From positions 1,116,001 through 1,180,000 of the forward strand of contig NZ_CP107007.1 of assembly GCF_025725645.1 (NCBI RefSeq): 64,000 bases of DNA, in the 5' to 3' direction. The translations under genes and the position numbers were made by a program. This DNA is from Halomonas sp. GD1P12. Lineage in GTDB: Bacteria > Pseudomonadota > Gammaproteobacteria > Pseudomonadales > Halomonadaceae. The notes beneath the pieces were generated by a model. It did not search any database. It was not told the origin of the DNA and saw only the letters and a program-made list of their open reading frames with translations. This document shows, piece after piece, positions 1 through 17,365 of this stretch. Position 1 is the first letter of the stretch, and each line of letters begins with the position of its first letter.

Positions 1-754
1 CCACAGGCGCCATGCCGGCGTCGCTGTAGCGTTTCGAGCCGGGCAGCTGCTCGCCCAGATAGTCGGCGAAAGAGGTGATCGCCTCGTCCGCAGAGAGCGC
101 GCGAAAGCCGACCGAATACGTCATGCAGTTGTCGGTCTGGCTTACGCCGTGGTGCGCCCAGCCCGGCGGCAGGTAGAGCATGTCGCCCGGGTTCAGCGTC
201 CAGTCGGAGTCCGGCTCGATGTCGAAGGTCTCGAGAATCTTGAGATCGATGCCCTGGATGATCGGCGCGTCGTCCGCCTGCGGCCCACCCAGCTGCCAGC
301 GGCGCTGGCCGCGCCCCTGGAGCAGGAACACGTCGTACTGGTCGACGTGGGGACCGACGCTTCCGCCGGGCGGGGCGTAGCTCACCATGATGTCGTCCAG
401 ACGCCAGCCGGGCAGAAAGTCGAACTCCTTCATCAGCGCGGCAACGCCGGGTACGTAGTGATCCACCGCCTGAACCAGCAGGCTCCAGTGGCTTGCCGGC
501 AGGCGCTCGAAGGTGGCGTCATCGAAGGGCCCGGCGCTCACCTGCCAGGGCCCGTCGGGGCCGTTCTCCTCGACCAGCCGCGCCTCGACGCCCGGCTCGC
601 AGGCAAGGCCTGCCAGCTCGTCCGGATCCAGCGGGCTGACGAAATCCGGGATCGCACCACGAATCAGCAGCGGCTTCTGCTGCCAGTAGTTTTTCAAAAA
701 CTCGTCGGGCGTCAGATCGCCCAGCAGGGTCAGCGGCTCGTTGCGGTGGCTCAT
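1..754 (-). CDS. roxA: Ribosomal protein uL16 arginine hydroxylase RoxA (partial, C-terminus beyond window)
   Basis: JmjC-type cupin dioxygenase, Fe(II)/2-oxoglutarate dependent, expected to hydroxylate an arginine of ribosomal protein L16. The reading frame starts at the ATG at 754 (AAGGA upstream) and runs off the left edge after about 251 residues. The metal-binding HxD motif is seen as HVD at residues 136-138 and the distal histidine at about 201 in PPGWAHHG. The N-terminus (FLKNYWQQKPLLIR) is typical of the YcfD family. It lies 39 bp downstream of purB in the same direction, matching the neighbourhood of ycfD in enterobacteria. The dimerisation and winged-helix part at the C-terminus is outside the window. 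Confidence 0.9.
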   Translation of the reverse strand, partial: MSHRNEPLTLLGDLTPDEFLKNYWQQKPLLIRGAIPDFVSPLDPDELAGLACEPGVEARLVEENGPDGPWQVSAGPFDDATFERLPASHWSLLVQAVDHYVPGVAALMKEFDFLPGWRLDDIMVSYAPPGGSVGPHVDQYDVFLLQGRGQRRWQLGGPQADDAPIIQGIDLKILETFDIEPDSDWTLNPGDMLYLPPGWAHHGVSQTDNCMTYSVGFRALSADEAITSFADYLGEQLPGSKRYSDAGMAPV

Positions 755-793
755 GGCGATATCCTTGGTGAACGGGTGGTTGAGCGGCGCGCC

Positions 794-2861
<2,068 letters not shown>

Positions 2862-2865
<4 letters not shown>

Positions 2866-4025
2866 GCGGCGACCTCGGCAACGTTCCAGGTCGCGCTGAT
2901 CACACCGCCCCCCAGGCAAACGTCCCCGTCGTAGAGCACCAGCGACTGGCCCGGGGTGACCGCCCACTGCGGGTCGTCGAAAACGACCTCGACGCTGCCA
3001 TCGGGGCGGCTGCGAACGGCGCAGGGGCAGTCGCTTTGGCGGTAGCGCGTTTTCGCGGTGAAGCGGCCCTCGGCGACCGGCGCTTGACCGGCGACCCAGT
3101 CCATCGCCTCGGTACAGAGCGCGTTGGTATAAAGGTGCTCGTCGGTTTTGCCCTGGACGACCTGGAGCACGTTGCGCTCGAGATCCTTGCCTGCCACGTA
3201 CCAGGGGTCCTCGGAGTAGTTGGCCAACCCCCCGATCCCCAAGCCCTGACGCTGGCCCAGGGTGTAGTACATCAAGCCCATGTGATCGCCGATGACATCA
3301 CCACTGAGGGTTTCGATTTTGCCTGGCTGGGCGGGCAGGTACTGCTGCAGGAAGTCCTTGAAGCGGCGCTCACCGATAAAGCAGATACCGGTGGAGTCCT
3401 TCTTCTTCGCCGTGATGAGATCGAACTCTTCGGCAAGTGCGCGCACCGCAGGCTTTTCGAGCTCGCCCACGGGGAAGAGCGTTCTGGCGATGGCGGCTTC
3501 CGGCACCGCGTGCAGAAAGTAGCTCTGATCCTTGTTGGTATCGAGCCCCTTCAGAAGCCGCGCACGGCCGCCGCGCTCGCCGCGGCGCACGTAGTGGCCG
3601 GTGGCGATCAGCTCGGCGCCGAGCATTTCGGCGTAGTCGAGGAACACCTTGAACTTGATTTCCCGGTTGCACAGGATGTCCGGATTCGGCGTGCGTCCGG
3701 CCTTGTACTCCTCGAGAAAGTGCTCGAACACGTTGTCCCAGTACTCCGCGGCGAAGTTGGCGGTATGCAGCTTGATACCGAGTTTGTCGCATACGGCCTG
3801 AGCGTCGGCCAGGTCCTCCTTCGCGGTGCAGTACTCGGTGCCATCGTCCTCGTCCCAGTTCTTCATGAATAGGCCTTCGACCTCATAGCCCTGCTGCAAC
3901 AGCAAAAGCGCCGAGACCGACGAGTCGACGCCGCCGGACATGCCGACGATCACCTTGCCGGCGGCCGGCGATCCGGTGGCCGGCACTCCGGCGCCCGGAG
4001 TGGAAGCGTTCTGTGTGGATGTCAT
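2862..4025 (-). CDS. mnmA: tRNA-specific 2-thiouridylase MnmA
   Basis: Makes s2U34 in the wobble position of tRNA-Glu, -Lys and -Gln, using ATP and sulfur relayed from IscS/TusE. The PP-loop SGGVDSS is at residues 30-36. The two catalytic cysteines are visible in [11 protein letters not shown] and [10 protein letters not shown]. The start is set at the ATG at 4025 because GAGGA lies five bases upstream; a TTG at 4040 and an ATG at 4031 are in frame but badly spaced. The N-terminus carries a Thr/Ser/Gly/Ala/Pro-rich extension of about 22 residues before the first strand. The gene overlaps hflD by 4 bp. Its tRNA-Glu(UUC) substrate is encoded three times at 38.5-39 kb. Confidence 0.96.
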
Positions 4026-4149
4026 TGCCATCCTCGTCAAGTGATATGCAGTTGGCCGCGATTATACACGATGCGGGGGCTGGCCTTCGAGTCAAAGGGC
4101 GCCGAGTAAAACGCCGGCTTCCCACCGCGTCATACGGGCAGTCGCGGCA

Positions 4150-4587
4150 TCACTCGCTGATGATGGCCAGGGGGTAAACGCGCCCGGCGCGGGCGGCCTC
4201 GAGACGCTTGATCACCAGCGGGCTTCGCACCCGCTCGTTGGTCGCAAGCTGTCTGACTTCATCGAAGGTTAGCCAGTGAGTGGCGAGGATGTCAGGGTCC
4301 AGCGGCGTGGCAAGCCATACCTCAGGCGTGGCGATGAAGCCGTGGCTATGAAAGGTCTTCTCCGGGGTGTGGAACACCTCAAGGCCAAGATAGTGGCTCA
4401 GGCGCACTCGCCAAGCCGTCTCTTCCTCGACCTCGCGCAAAATCGCCGCCATCGGGCCTTCGCCGGGCTCGATGTGACCGGCCGGCTGATTGAACAGCGT
4501 GTGCGGGCCGCCGCGCTCCTCCTCGACCATTAGATAGCGCCCGTCGCGCTCGATCACACAGGCCGCGGTGGTGTGGATGCGTTTCAT
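4150..4587 (-). CDS. nudJ: Nudix phosphatase NudJ
   Basis: A 145-residue Nudix hydrolase; E. coli NudJ removes pyrophosphate or phosphate from nucleotides and thiamine pyrophosphate precursors. The Nudix box starts at GHIEPGE and continues to REVEEETAW; the usual final Gly-hydrophobic pair is Ala-Trp here, while the metal-binding REVxEE core is intact. The ATG at 4587 overlaps the rluE stop as ATGA, so the longer open frame to 5082 is rluE sequence in another frame. The order rluE-nudJ-mnmA is the enterobacterial order, which supports NudJ among the many Nudix families. Confidence 0.9.
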   Translation of the reverse strand: MKRIHTTAACVIERDGRYLMVEEERGGPHTLFNQPAGHIEPGEGPMAAILREVEEETAWRVRLSHYLGLEVFHTPEKTFHSHGFIATPEVWLATPLDPDILATHWLTFDEVRQLATNERVRSPLVIKRLEAARAGRVYPLAIISE

Positions 4588-5234
4588 GAGCGTGGCCCTC
4601 GACCTGGTTTCTGACCCGCGCGGGGCGTTTGGCCCTGGCGTGGCTTCTTGTTCGGGCTCTGTTTGCCGCCCCTGGCAGCGGGCTTTTGGGGCGCGTGCAG
4701 GGTTTCGGTACGCCACTGCCCGGGGGCCAGGTCGTCGAGGCGCCAGTGGCCGATGGCCGCGCGAATCAGGCGCAGCGTGGGAAAGCCGACGTGGGCGGTC
4801 ATGCGCCTCACCTGGCGGTTTCGCCCCTCGGTGATGGTCAGCTCGATCCAGCTGGTGTTTGGATGGCGTTTGGGCTCGATGGGCGGGACGCGCGATCCCA
4901 CCGCTGGGGTGGTGATGCGCCGGGCCTTGGCTGGGCGGGTCGGGCCATCCTTTAGCGTCACGCCGGCCTTGAGCGCGGCGAGTGCCTCGTCGTCGATCTC
5001 GCCTTCGAGCTGAACCCAGTAGGTCTTGGGTTGCTTGTGGCGCGGATGGGTGATCTGGTGGATGAGCGCGCCGTCGTCGCACAGCAGCAGCAGCCCTTCG
5101 GAGTCGTAGTCCAGCCGCCCCGCGGCGTAGACGTTGGGGACGTCGATCACGTCGGAGAGTGTCGCGCGCCCCTCACTATCGGTGAACTGGGACAGCATTT
5201 TATAGGGCTTGTGCAGAAGATAGAGCGTGCTCAT
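4584..5234 (-). CDS. rluE: 23S rRNA pseudouridine synthase RluE
   Basis: Isomerises one uridine (2457 in E. coli numbering) of 23S rRNA. The 216-residue product has the RsuA/RluB-type catalytic motif GRLDYDSEGLLLL with the nucleophilic Asp, followed by KTYWVQ and the GRNRQVRRM motif. It lacks the N-terminal S4 domain, as RluE does. The C-terminus is a basic low-complexity tail rich in Lys, Pro, Gly and Arg, probably an rRNA-contacting extension. The start at 5234 (MSTLYLLHKPY) fits the family; upstream in-frame codons run into the icd promoter region. First gene of the minus-strand block, divergent from icd. Confidence 0.92.
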   Translation of the reverse strand: MSTLYLLHKPYKMLSQFTDSEGRATLSDVIDVPNVYAAGRLDYDSEGLLLLCDDGALIHQITHPRHKQPKTYWVQLEGEIDDEALAALKAGVTLKDGPTRPAKARRITTPAVGSRVPPIEPKRHPNTSWIELTITEGRNRQVRRMTAHVGFPTLRLIRAAIGHWRLDDLAPGQWRTETLHAPQKPAARGGKQSPNKKPRQGQTPRAGQKPGRGPRS

Positions 5235-7690
<2,456 letters not shown>

Positions 7691-7741
7691 CGCCCGCCTG
7701 GAGGTACATACCCTCGTCCGCTCGGCGGGCGGGGGTTTTTT
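7691..7741 (+). terminator. Terminator of icd
   Basis: CGCCCGCC at 7691-7698 pairs with GGCGGGCG at 7724-7731. This is followed by a T-run at 7736-7741, immediately after the icd stop. Confidence 0.75.
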
Positions 7742-7860
7742 GTATGACCCAGTGTGATAATTTTGTCTTTTCCATGAACCCTTGCTGAGCATGGGCGTCT
7801 TATAGCAAGCCTGCTTGCCACATCTTCGCCTGTCAGCACAGAGACGATACGCAACGCTTT

Positions 7861-8229
7861 ATGCCCAATCTTGAGAATCCTTGCCTGAATGCTTCGGTGT
7901 CAGGCATGACATGCTCGGCATCGACCGAGCACGACGACGACCTGGACGTACAGACGTCAGAGCCCGAACTCGCCCAGCCGCCGCTGTATAAAGTAGTGCT
8001 GCACAACGACGACTACACGCCGATGGAGTTCGTCATCGAAATACTCCAGGGCTTTTTCAACATGGATAACGAAAAGGCCGTGGAGATCATGCTGGCCGTG
8101 CACACCCAGGGCAAAGGTACCTGCGGTATTTTCACTCGCGACATCGCGGAGACGAAAAGCCATCAGGTCAACGAATACGCCCGCGAATGCGAGCATCCGC
8201 TCATGAGCGACATCGAAGCTGCCGACTGA
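7861..8229 (+). CDS. clpS: ATP-dependent Clp protease adaptor ClpS
   Basis: Adaptor that recognises N-degron residues (Leu, Phe, Tyr, Trp) and hands substrates to ClpA. The core matches the family: [20 protein letters not shown] with the DDYTPMEFV ligand pocket, then [11 protein letters not shown] and the helix ending in CEHPL. The first ATG gives 122 residues; an internal ATG at 7906 gives 107, closer to the usual 106. Neither has a clear Shine-Dalgarno sequence, so the start is uncertain. It lies 171 bp before clpA in the same direction, as in most proteobacteria. Confidence 0.93.
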   Translation: MPNLENPCLNASVSGMTCSASTEHDDDLDVQTSEPELAQPPLYKVVLHNDDYTPMEFVIEILQGFFNMDNEKAVEIMLAVHTQGKGTCGIFTRDIAETKSHQVNEYARECEHPLMSDIEAAD

Positions 8230-8400
8230 GACAAGCGCCGGAGAACGCGCGAAAGCGCGCCGGTAAACGTTGAAAAAAAGTGGCAGTGGGGCTTGCAAGC
8301 GGGGCATTTGTACCCGATGTTGAAAGTGCCGGTCGATTAAACTGATCCGACGCAAGTCCCGGGTGAATACGCCCCGGGGAGTAGCGAAAAGGGGACTGCC

Positions 8401-10677
8401 ATGCTGAGCAAAGAACTTGAACTGACCCTGAACACGGCCTTTACCGTGGCTCGCTCAAAGCGCCACGAGTTTATGACCGTCGAGCACCTGCTTTTAGCGC
8501 TTCTGGATAACGCGTCCGCCGTCGATGTGCTCAAAGCGTGCGGGGCCAATCTCGACAAGCTGCGGTCCGATCTGCAGGATTTCATCAATTCGACCACGCC
8601 ACTGATTCCCGAAGGTCAGAGCGAGCGCGAAACCCAGCCCACGCTTGGCTTTCAACGCGTGCTTCAGCGCGCGGTTTTTCACGTACAGTCATCGGGTAAA
8701 AGCGAAGTCAGCGGCGCCAACGTGCTCGTGGCCATCTTCTCCGAGCAGGAGAGCCAAGCCGTCTACTTCCTGAAACAGCAAAACGTGGCGCGGGTCGACG
8801 CCGTCAACTACATCGCCCACGGTATTTCCAAGGTATCCGGTCACAATTCGTCGAATACATCTTCTCAGCAGGAGGGTGACGATGTGGAAGAAGCCAGTGC
8901 CGAAGGCGGCGCACACCCTCTGACCGGCTACGCCACCAACCTCAACGAGCAGGCGCGTCTGGGCAAGATCGACCCACTGATCGGGCGCGATCATGAGCTC
9001 GAGCGCGTGGTTCAGATTCTGGCGCGCCGGCGCAAGAACAACCCGCTTCTGGTCGGTGAAGCCGGCGTGGGCAAGACCGCGATCGCCGAAGGCCTGGCCA
9101 AGCGCATCGTCGAAGAGGACGTGCCAGACGTCATCGCCGACGCCGTGGTCTACTCCCTCGACATGGGCGCGCTGCTCGCTGGTACCAAGTACCGCGGCGA
9201 TTTCGAAAAGCGCTTGAAAAGCCTTTTGAGTGAGCTCAAAAAGCAGCCCAATTCGATTCTCTTCATCGATGAGATTCATACCGTGATTGGCGCAGGTGCG
9301 GCCTCTGGCGGCGTGATGGACGCCTCGAACCTGTTGAAGCCGCTACTCTCCTCCGGTGAGCTTCGCTGCATCGGTTCGACCACGTTCCAGGAGTTTCGCG
9401 GTATCTTCGAGAAGGACCGCGCGCTTGCCCGGCGTTTCCAGAAGGTCGACGTGCCGGCGCCCTCGGTGGACGACACCATCAAGATCCTCAAGGGGCTGCG
9501 TTCGCGCTTTGAAGAGCATCACGAGCTCAAGTACACCGACGGGGCGCTCGAGAGCGCCGCGCGTCTGGCGGATCGCTACATCAACGACCGCCATCTGCCG
9601 GACAAGGCGATCGACGTGATCGACGAGGCGGGGGCGCATCAGCGCATGCTGCCCTCTGAGATGCGGGTCGACACCATCGATGTCGAGCAGGTCGAGGCCG
9701 TGGTGGCGTCCATCGCGCGGATCCCGCCGAAGAGCGTCTCCAGCTCCGATCGCAAGCTGCTCGAAAAGCTCGACCGCGACCTCAAGATGCTGGTGTTCGG
9801 GCAGGACGAGGCGATCGACTCGTTGGCGGCGGCCATCAAGCTCTCCCGCGCCGGGCTCAAGGCGCCGGACAAGCCGGTGGGCAGCTTCCTGTTCGCCGGC
9901 CCCACCGGTGTGGGCAAGACCGAAGTCGCCAAGCAGCTCTCGCACATCATGGGGATCGATCTGGTGCGCTTTGACATGTCCGAGTACATGGAGCGCCACA
10001 CGGTGTCACGCCTGATCGGCGCGCCGCCCGGGTACGTTGGCTACGATCAGGGCGGCCTTTTGACCGAGGCGGTCAATAAACAGCCGCACTGCGTGTTGCT
10101 GCTCGACGAAATCGAAAAGGCACACCCGGAAGTCTTCAACCTGCTGCTGCAGGTGATGGATCATGGCCGCCTGACCGATAACAACGGCCGCGAGGCGGAC
10201 TTCCGCCACGTCATTCTGATCATGACCTCCAACGCCGGTGCCGAACAGGCATCGCGCCGCTCGATCGGTTTCCAGACTCAGGATCACACCACGGACGCGA
10301 TGGAAGTCATCCGCCGCACGTTCTCACCGGAGTTCCGCAACCGTTTGGACGGTATCATTCAGTTCAGCGCGCTTCCGATGACCGTGGTGCGCAACGTGGT
10401 CGACAAGTTCCTGATCGAACTTCAGGCTCAGCTCGACGAGAAGCGCGTACAGCTCGACGTAGACGACTCGGCCCGCGACTGGCTGGCGGACAAGGGCTAC
10501 GACCCGGATATGGGCGCACGCCCGATGGCTCGCCTGATTCAGGAGAAACTGAAAAAGCCGCTGGCCGAGATGATTCTCTTCGGCGAGCTGGCCGAGCATG
10601 GCGGTACGGTGCACGTCAGTCTGGAAGAAGGGGAGCTTTCGCTTTCGACCGAAGCTGAAATGGCCGACGCCCCGTAA
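8401..10677 (+). CDS. clpA: ATP-dependent Clp protease ATP-binding subunit ClpA
   Basis: Hexameric AAA+ unfoldase that feeds substrates to ClpP. At 758 residues it equals the E. coli length. It has the N-terminal Clp repeat domain, a first Walker A GEAGVGKT at about 219, a second GPTGVGKT at 500-507, and Walker B motifs LFIDEIH and [11 protein letters not shown]. The ClpP-docking loop appears as SIGF after [19 protein letters not shown] precedes the ATG. With clpS, bpt and aat nearby, the whole pathway from marking N-termini to unfolding is encoded within about 5 kb. Confidence 0.97.
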   Translation: MLSKELELTLNTAFTVARSKRHEFMTVEHLLLALLDNASAVDVLKACGANLDKLRSDLQDFINSTTPLIPEGQSERETQPTLGFQRVLQRAVFHVQSSGKSEVSGANVLVAIFSEQESQAVYFLKQQNVARVDAVNYIAHGISKVSGHNSSNTSSQQEGDDVEEASAEGGAHPLTGYATNLNEQARLGKIDPLIGRDHELERVVQILARRRKNNPLLVGEAGVGKTAIAEGLAKRIVEEDVPDVIADAVVYSLDMGALLAGTKYRGDFEKRLKSLLSELKKQPNSILFIDEIHTVIGAGAASGGVMDASNLLKPLLSSGELRCIGSTTFQEFRGIFEKDRALARRFQKVDVPAPSVDDTIKILKGLRSRFEEHHELKYTDGALESAARLADRYINDRHLPDKAIDVIDEAGAHQRMLPSEMRVDTIDVEQVEAVVASIARIPPKSVSSSDRKLLEKLDRDLKMLVFGQDEAIDSLAAAIKLSRAGLKAPDKPVGSFLFAGPTGVGKTEVAKQLSHIMGIDLVRFDMSEYMERHTVSRLIGAPPGYVGYDQGGLLTEAVNKQPHCVLLLDEIEKAHPEVFNLLLQVMDHGRLTDNNGREADFRHVILIMTSNAGAEQASRRSIGFQTQDHTTDAMEVIRRTFSPEFRNRLDGIIQFSALPMTVVRNVVDKFLIELQAQLDEKRVQLDVDDSARDWLADKGYDPDMGARPMARLIQEKLKKPLAEMILFGELAEHGGTVHVSLEEGELSLSTEAEMADAP

Positions 10678-10708
10678 CGGTCAACGCGTAAGATTCAACC
10701 GCGTACAG

Positions 10709-10740
10709 CGCCCTGTCATTGACGGGGCGTTGTCATTTTA
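10709..10740 (+). terminator. Terminator of clpA
   Basis: A 9-bp stem, CGCCCTGTC (10709-10717) with GACGGGGCG (10721-10729), one G-T pair and a three-base ATT loop, followed by TTGTCATTTTA. Confidence 0.7.
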
Positions 10741-10832
10741 AGGCGCCGTAAAAGAGGAGAAACGCTCGTGCTTGTGCGCGTAACGAAGGGGGCGGTTACG
10801 CCAGTTCAAATAAGCACGAAAGCGTTGGGTGT

Positions 10833-11051
10833 TTAGCGCGAACGGTAAACGATGCGGCCCTTGGAAAGGTCGTAAGGGGTCAGCTCTACCTTGACCTTGT
10901 CACCGGTCAGAATGCGGATGTAATTCTTGCGCATCTTGCCCGAAATGTGGGCGGTCACCACGTGGCCGTTTTCGAGCTCGACACGAAACATGGTGTTGGG
11001 AAGGGTATCGACAATGACGCCTTCCATTTCAATATGGTCTTCGCGTGCCAT
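10833..11051 (-). CDS. infA: Translation initiation factor IF-1
   Basis: 72-residue S1/OB-fold protein that occupies the 30S A site during initiation. It shows the family sequence [39 protein letters not shown] and [18 protein letters not shown]. The length equals E. coli IF-1. It is convergent with clpA and has its own 227-bp upstream region, so it is probably transcribed alone. The clpA-infA-aat neighbourhood is conserved in gammaproteobacteria. Confidence 0.98.
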   Translation of the reverse strand: MAREDHIEMEGVIVDTLPNTMFRVELENGHVVTAHISGKMRKNYIRILTGDKVKVELTPYDLSKGRIVYRSR

Positions 11052-11135
11052 ATAGGCAAATCCTCACTTATTTAATATCGTCGTTGCCAGTTTAACAGAT
11101 TCGCTGGCACTGTGGTGGCCAAGAACTTTGCTTGT

Positions 11136-11165
11136 CAAAACCAGGTTTACCAAAACCAGGGTTGC
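11136..11165. repeat. Tandem 15-bp repeat upstream of infA
   Basis: Two adjacent copies, CAAAACCAGGTTTAC (11136-11150) and CAAAACCAGGGTTGC (11151-11165), lie about 90 bp upstream of the infA start in the infA-bpt gap. They could be a regulator site or a chance duplication. Confidence 0.5.
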
Positions 11166-11262
11166 CCGATACAGCCGTCGGCCAATACGAGTCAACTGGC
11201 AAAATCGTTTACAAGGGCTTGGTAAGCAGCGCTATATTGTGCCGCAAGGCTGGCGTCAAGGC

Positions 11263-11296
11263 AAAAAAGCGCGCCGTTTTAGCGAATGAGCGCGCG
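11263..11296 (-). terminator. Probable terminator of bpt
   Basis: On the minus strand, GCGCGC near the end of the bpt coding sequence (about 11290-11296) can pair with GCGCGC at 11269-11274. This is followed by six T (11263-11268). The stem overlaps the bpt stop codon. Confidence 0.5.
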
Positions 11297-12013
11297 CCAG
11301 CGGCGCCCTTCCAACACCTCGAGCGGAGAAAACGCCTGCTTGTAGCGCATTTTCCGGCACTCCTCGATCCAGTAGCCCAGATACAGGTGGCACAAGTCCT
11401 GCTGCTGGCAAAGCTCGATCAGCTTCAGGATCGCAAGCGTTCCCAGTGAGCGCCGGTCGAGTTCCTCATCCACGGCGAAGAACGTGTAGATCGCCGAGAG
11501 ACCGTGCTCGAGGCGATCGAACGCGGCGACACCGATCAGCCGTTCTTCCAGGTAAAGCTCCATCAGGTTGGCGTAGGGCTGGTCGAGGGTCAAAAAGGTG
11601 CGATACTGCTCCTGGCTTGGCGGGTACATGTCGCCGTCGCTATGGCGCGCGCGTATGTAGTGGGCGTAGAGCGCATAGTGGGCGTTATGGTAATGGGCGG
11701 CCACGACGCGCGTCGTGACATCGGCATTACGTTTGGAGATTTTGCGCTGGGTCCGATTGGGTTCGAACTGCGCGACGGGAATGCGCACCGACTGGCACGC
11801 CTGGCAGCCTTCACAGTGAGGCCGATACAGGTGCCGGCCGCTGCGGCGAAAGCCCAGCAGCGAAAGCGCATCGTACACGCCGTGGGAGGGGGCTTCCTTG
11901 GGGTCCAGAAACAGCGTCGTCGCTTTTTGATCCGGCAGGTAGCTGCAGGCGTGGGGCACGGTCAGAAAAAAGCGTAGATCGCGGACCGGGCCGCGGGAGG
12001 CGCTGCTGCTCAC
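11279..12013 (-). CDS. bpt: Aspartate/glutamate leucyl-tRNA-protein transferase Bpt
   Basis: Transfers leucine from Leu-tRNA to N-terminal Asp or Glu, making them primary N-degrons for ClpS. The start is a GTG at 12013 with AAGGAGA six bases upstream, giving 244 residues; the longer open frame has no such signal. The family hallmarks are the conserved N-terminal Cys (PHACSYLPDQKA), CEGCQACQSVRIPV, and the C-terminal LYLGYWIEECRKMRYKQAFSPLE. It sits 29 bp after aat in the same direction. This bpt-aat pairing is common in gammaproteobacteria but absent from E. coli. Older names are Ate and arginyltransferase; the bacterial enzyme is known to use leucine. Confidence 0.93.
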   Translation of the reverse strand: MSSSASRGPVRDLRFFLTVPHACSYLPDQKATTLFLDPKEAPSHGVYDALSLLGFRRSGRHLYRPHCEGCQACQSVRIPVAQFEPNRTQRKISKRNADVTTRVVAAHYHNAHYALYAHYIRARHSDGDMYPPSQEQYRTFLTLDQPYANLMELYLEERLIGVAAFDRLEHGLSAIYTFFAVDEELDRRSLGTLAILKLIELCQQQDLCHLYLGYWIEECRKMRYKQAFSPLEVLEGRRWRALIR

Positions 12014-12042
12014 GGCTATCTCCTTGAGTGTTGACCCTCGCG

Positions 12043-12774
12043 TCAATAGGCGGCGGGTACGGCGTTGAGCCAGGGCGAAGCCGGAACGACCGGGTGGTGA
12101 CCGGTCAGGTCGAACGCGTTTTCCGGCAGCCACTGTTCAAGATAGCTCACGAACGTCGCGCGGGCGATGGGGGCGGCACCCAAACGCTCCAGGTGTGGCG
12201 TATGCATCTGACAGTCGATCAGCGCGCCGCCGTTGTCCGCCATGGCGCGCGCCAGGTGCGCCAATGCCACCTTGGAAGCATCCGGCGCTTTCGAAAACAT
12301 CGACTCGCCGAAAAATACCGGCCCCATGGCCAGTCCGTAAAGCCCGCCGACGAGTTCGTCGTCCTGGTGGACCTCGACGCTGTACGCAATGCCCAGGCTG
12401 TGAAGATGGCAATAGGCCGCGCGCATGTCCGGGTTGATCCAGGTGTCTGGCTCGCCCTGGCGGGGCGCGGCGCAGGCGTCGATCACGGCATCGAAGTGTT
12501 GATTCAGCGTCACGCGAAAGCCACCATTGCGCAGGCGCTTGGCAAGGCTTCGCCGCAGTTTGAACTGCGAAGGCGCCAGTACCATTCGCGGGTCGGGGCT
12601 CCACCAGAGCACGGGGTCGCCGTCGCTGTACCAGGGGAAGACCCCGCGGCGATAAGCCTCGATGAGCCAGCGGGGGGTCAGCGCGCCGCCGGCGGCGAGC
12701 AGGCCGTTGGGCGTGTCGAGCGCGCTGGCGGTCTCCGGAAAGGCGGGTAGTGGCGATGAAAGCCAGGGCAGCAT
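12043..12774 (-). CDS. aat: Leucyl/phenylalanyl-tRNA-protein transferase
   Basis: Adds Leu or Phe to N-terminal Lys or Arg, creating substrates for ClpS-ClpA. The start at 12774 (MLPWLSSPLPAFP) has AAGGAGT upstream; a longer frame to 12927 would enter the ftsK promoter region. Family motifs are GLLAAGGALTPRWL, YRRGVFPWYSDGDPVLWWSPDPR, GGLYGLAMGPVFFGESMFS and LIDCQMHTPHL. The 243 residues are close to the E. coli length (234). It is probably co-transcribed with bpt and divergent from ftsK. Confidence 0.95.
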   Translation of the reverse strand: MLPWLSSPLPAFPETASALDTPNGLLAAGGALTPRWLIEAYRRGVFPWYSDGDPVLWWSPDPRMVLAPSQFKLRRSLAKRLRNGGFRVTLNQHFDAVIDACAAPRQGEPDTWINPDMRAAYCHLHSLGIAYSVEVHQDDELVGGLYGLAMGPVFFGESMFSKAPDASKVALAHLARAMADNGGALIDCQMHTPHLERLGAAPIARATFVSYLEQWLPENAFDLTGHHPVVPASPWLNAVPAAY

Positions 12775-12948
12775 GAAGGACTCCTTGTCGCCTTTGGAAA
12801 CAGCCTTGGTGATCGTCTCGAAAAAACGCCGCGAGTACGTTTGAACGCCAACTCGAAGCGACAAGCGCTGTGATGGCGAAAGGATGCTCGGTATGATGCA
12901 AACTCGCAAGTCGATTAACGACGCCACCAGGTGTAAAGGGAGAATCGC

Positions 12949-16473
<3,525 letters not shown>

Positions 16474-16637
16474 GTGAGGCATCAATCGTGCAACAAGCGT
16501 GAAAGTCGCGCCACCGGTGAAACCCCGGGGCGCGATGAGCGTCTGAGTGTGGACACAGGGATGTTCCTGTCCAAATATCAAAACCGTTGCGGCACGCGCG
16601 TGCCGCCATTTGGCAACACTGCCTGGGGAGTAAGGTA

Positions 16638-17291
16638 ATGAGCGATCAAGACACACGGCGTGGTTCTTCGCTGGCGCTGACGGCCAGCGCACTGGGTTTG
16701 ACCTTCGCAGCACCGATGGCGTTTGCCAACGAGGCCGCCGAGCGTCTCTCTGAACGTCTCGAGCCGCTGGAGAGCTATCAGGCATCGTTTGAGCAGATGA
16801 TCAGCGGCAGCGGCGGTGAGCGCCTGCAGGATGCGCGCGGTGAAATGTGGCTATCCCGCCCGGGCATGCTGCGCTGGGAAGTCGAAGCCCCGTACGCTCA
16901 GGTAGTGGTGTCCGACGGAAGCGAAGTCTATCTCTATGACCCGGATCTGGAGCAGGTCACGGTGCAGGCAATGGACAACCGTGTCTCCCACACCCCGGCG
17001 CTGCTGCTCTCGGGGAGCGCCTATGATCTGACTGAGAACTTCGACGTCTTCTACGCCCAGGAAGGCAGCGAAGACGTGTTCACGCTCGTGCCGACCTCCA
17101 ACGAGACGCTGTTCGAAGAGCTCTCCATGGTGTTCGAAGGCGAGACCCTAAGCGAGCTGATGATGACCGACAGCACCGGCCAGCGCACGCTGATCACCTT
17201 CGACGATATCGTGCAAAACGGACGTGTCGACCGCAGCCTTTTCGATTTCGAGATTCCCGAAGGCACCGACGTCATTCGCGAAACCTACTAG
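16638..17291 (+). CDS. lolA: Outer-membrane lipoprotein carrier protein LolA
   Basis: Periplasmic chaperone that takes lipoproteins from LolCDE and delivers them to LolB. The start at 16638 (GGGAG and TAAGG upstream) gives 217 residues with a Sec signal peptide, an Arg-containing n-region then a hydrophobic segment ending in APMAFA before NEAAERL. The mature part shows SYQASFEQ, GEMWLSRPGMLRWEVEAPYAQ and YDPDLEQVTVQ, which fit the open-barrel family. It follows ftsK by 164 bp and converges with rarA, as in enterobacteria except for strand. Confidence 0.93.
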   Translation: MSDQDTRRGSSLALTASALGLTFAAPMAFANEAAERLSERLEPLESYQASFEQMISGSGGERLQDARGEMWLSRPGMLRWEVEAPYAQVVVSDGSEVYLYDPDLEQVTVQAMDNRVSHTPALLLSGSAYDLTENFDVFYAQEGSEDVFTLVPTSNETLFEELSMVFEGETLSELMMTDSTGQRTLITFDDIVQNGRVDRSLFDFEIPEGTDVIRETY

Positions 17292-17306
17292 GAAAACCCG
17301 GCCTTG

Positions 17307-17343
17307 GCCCCGGCGCTGACCGGGGCTCAAAGCCGGCGGCTTT
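17307..17343. terminator. Possible terminator between lolA and rarA
   Basis: Two hairpins lie between the convergent genes: GCCCCGG/CCGGGGC (17307-17326) and AAAGCC-GGC-GGCTTT (17329-17343). The short A and T flanks of the second could serve both directions, but there is no long T-run. Confidence 0.4.
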
Positions 17344-17365
17344 AAAGTCAGTCTCTAAAAGCCAA

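Noticed and set aside
4150..5082. Long frame fusing nudJ with upstream sequence
   Set aside because: The N-terminal part is rluE sequence in another frame; the ATG at 4587 overlapping the rluE stop is the real start.
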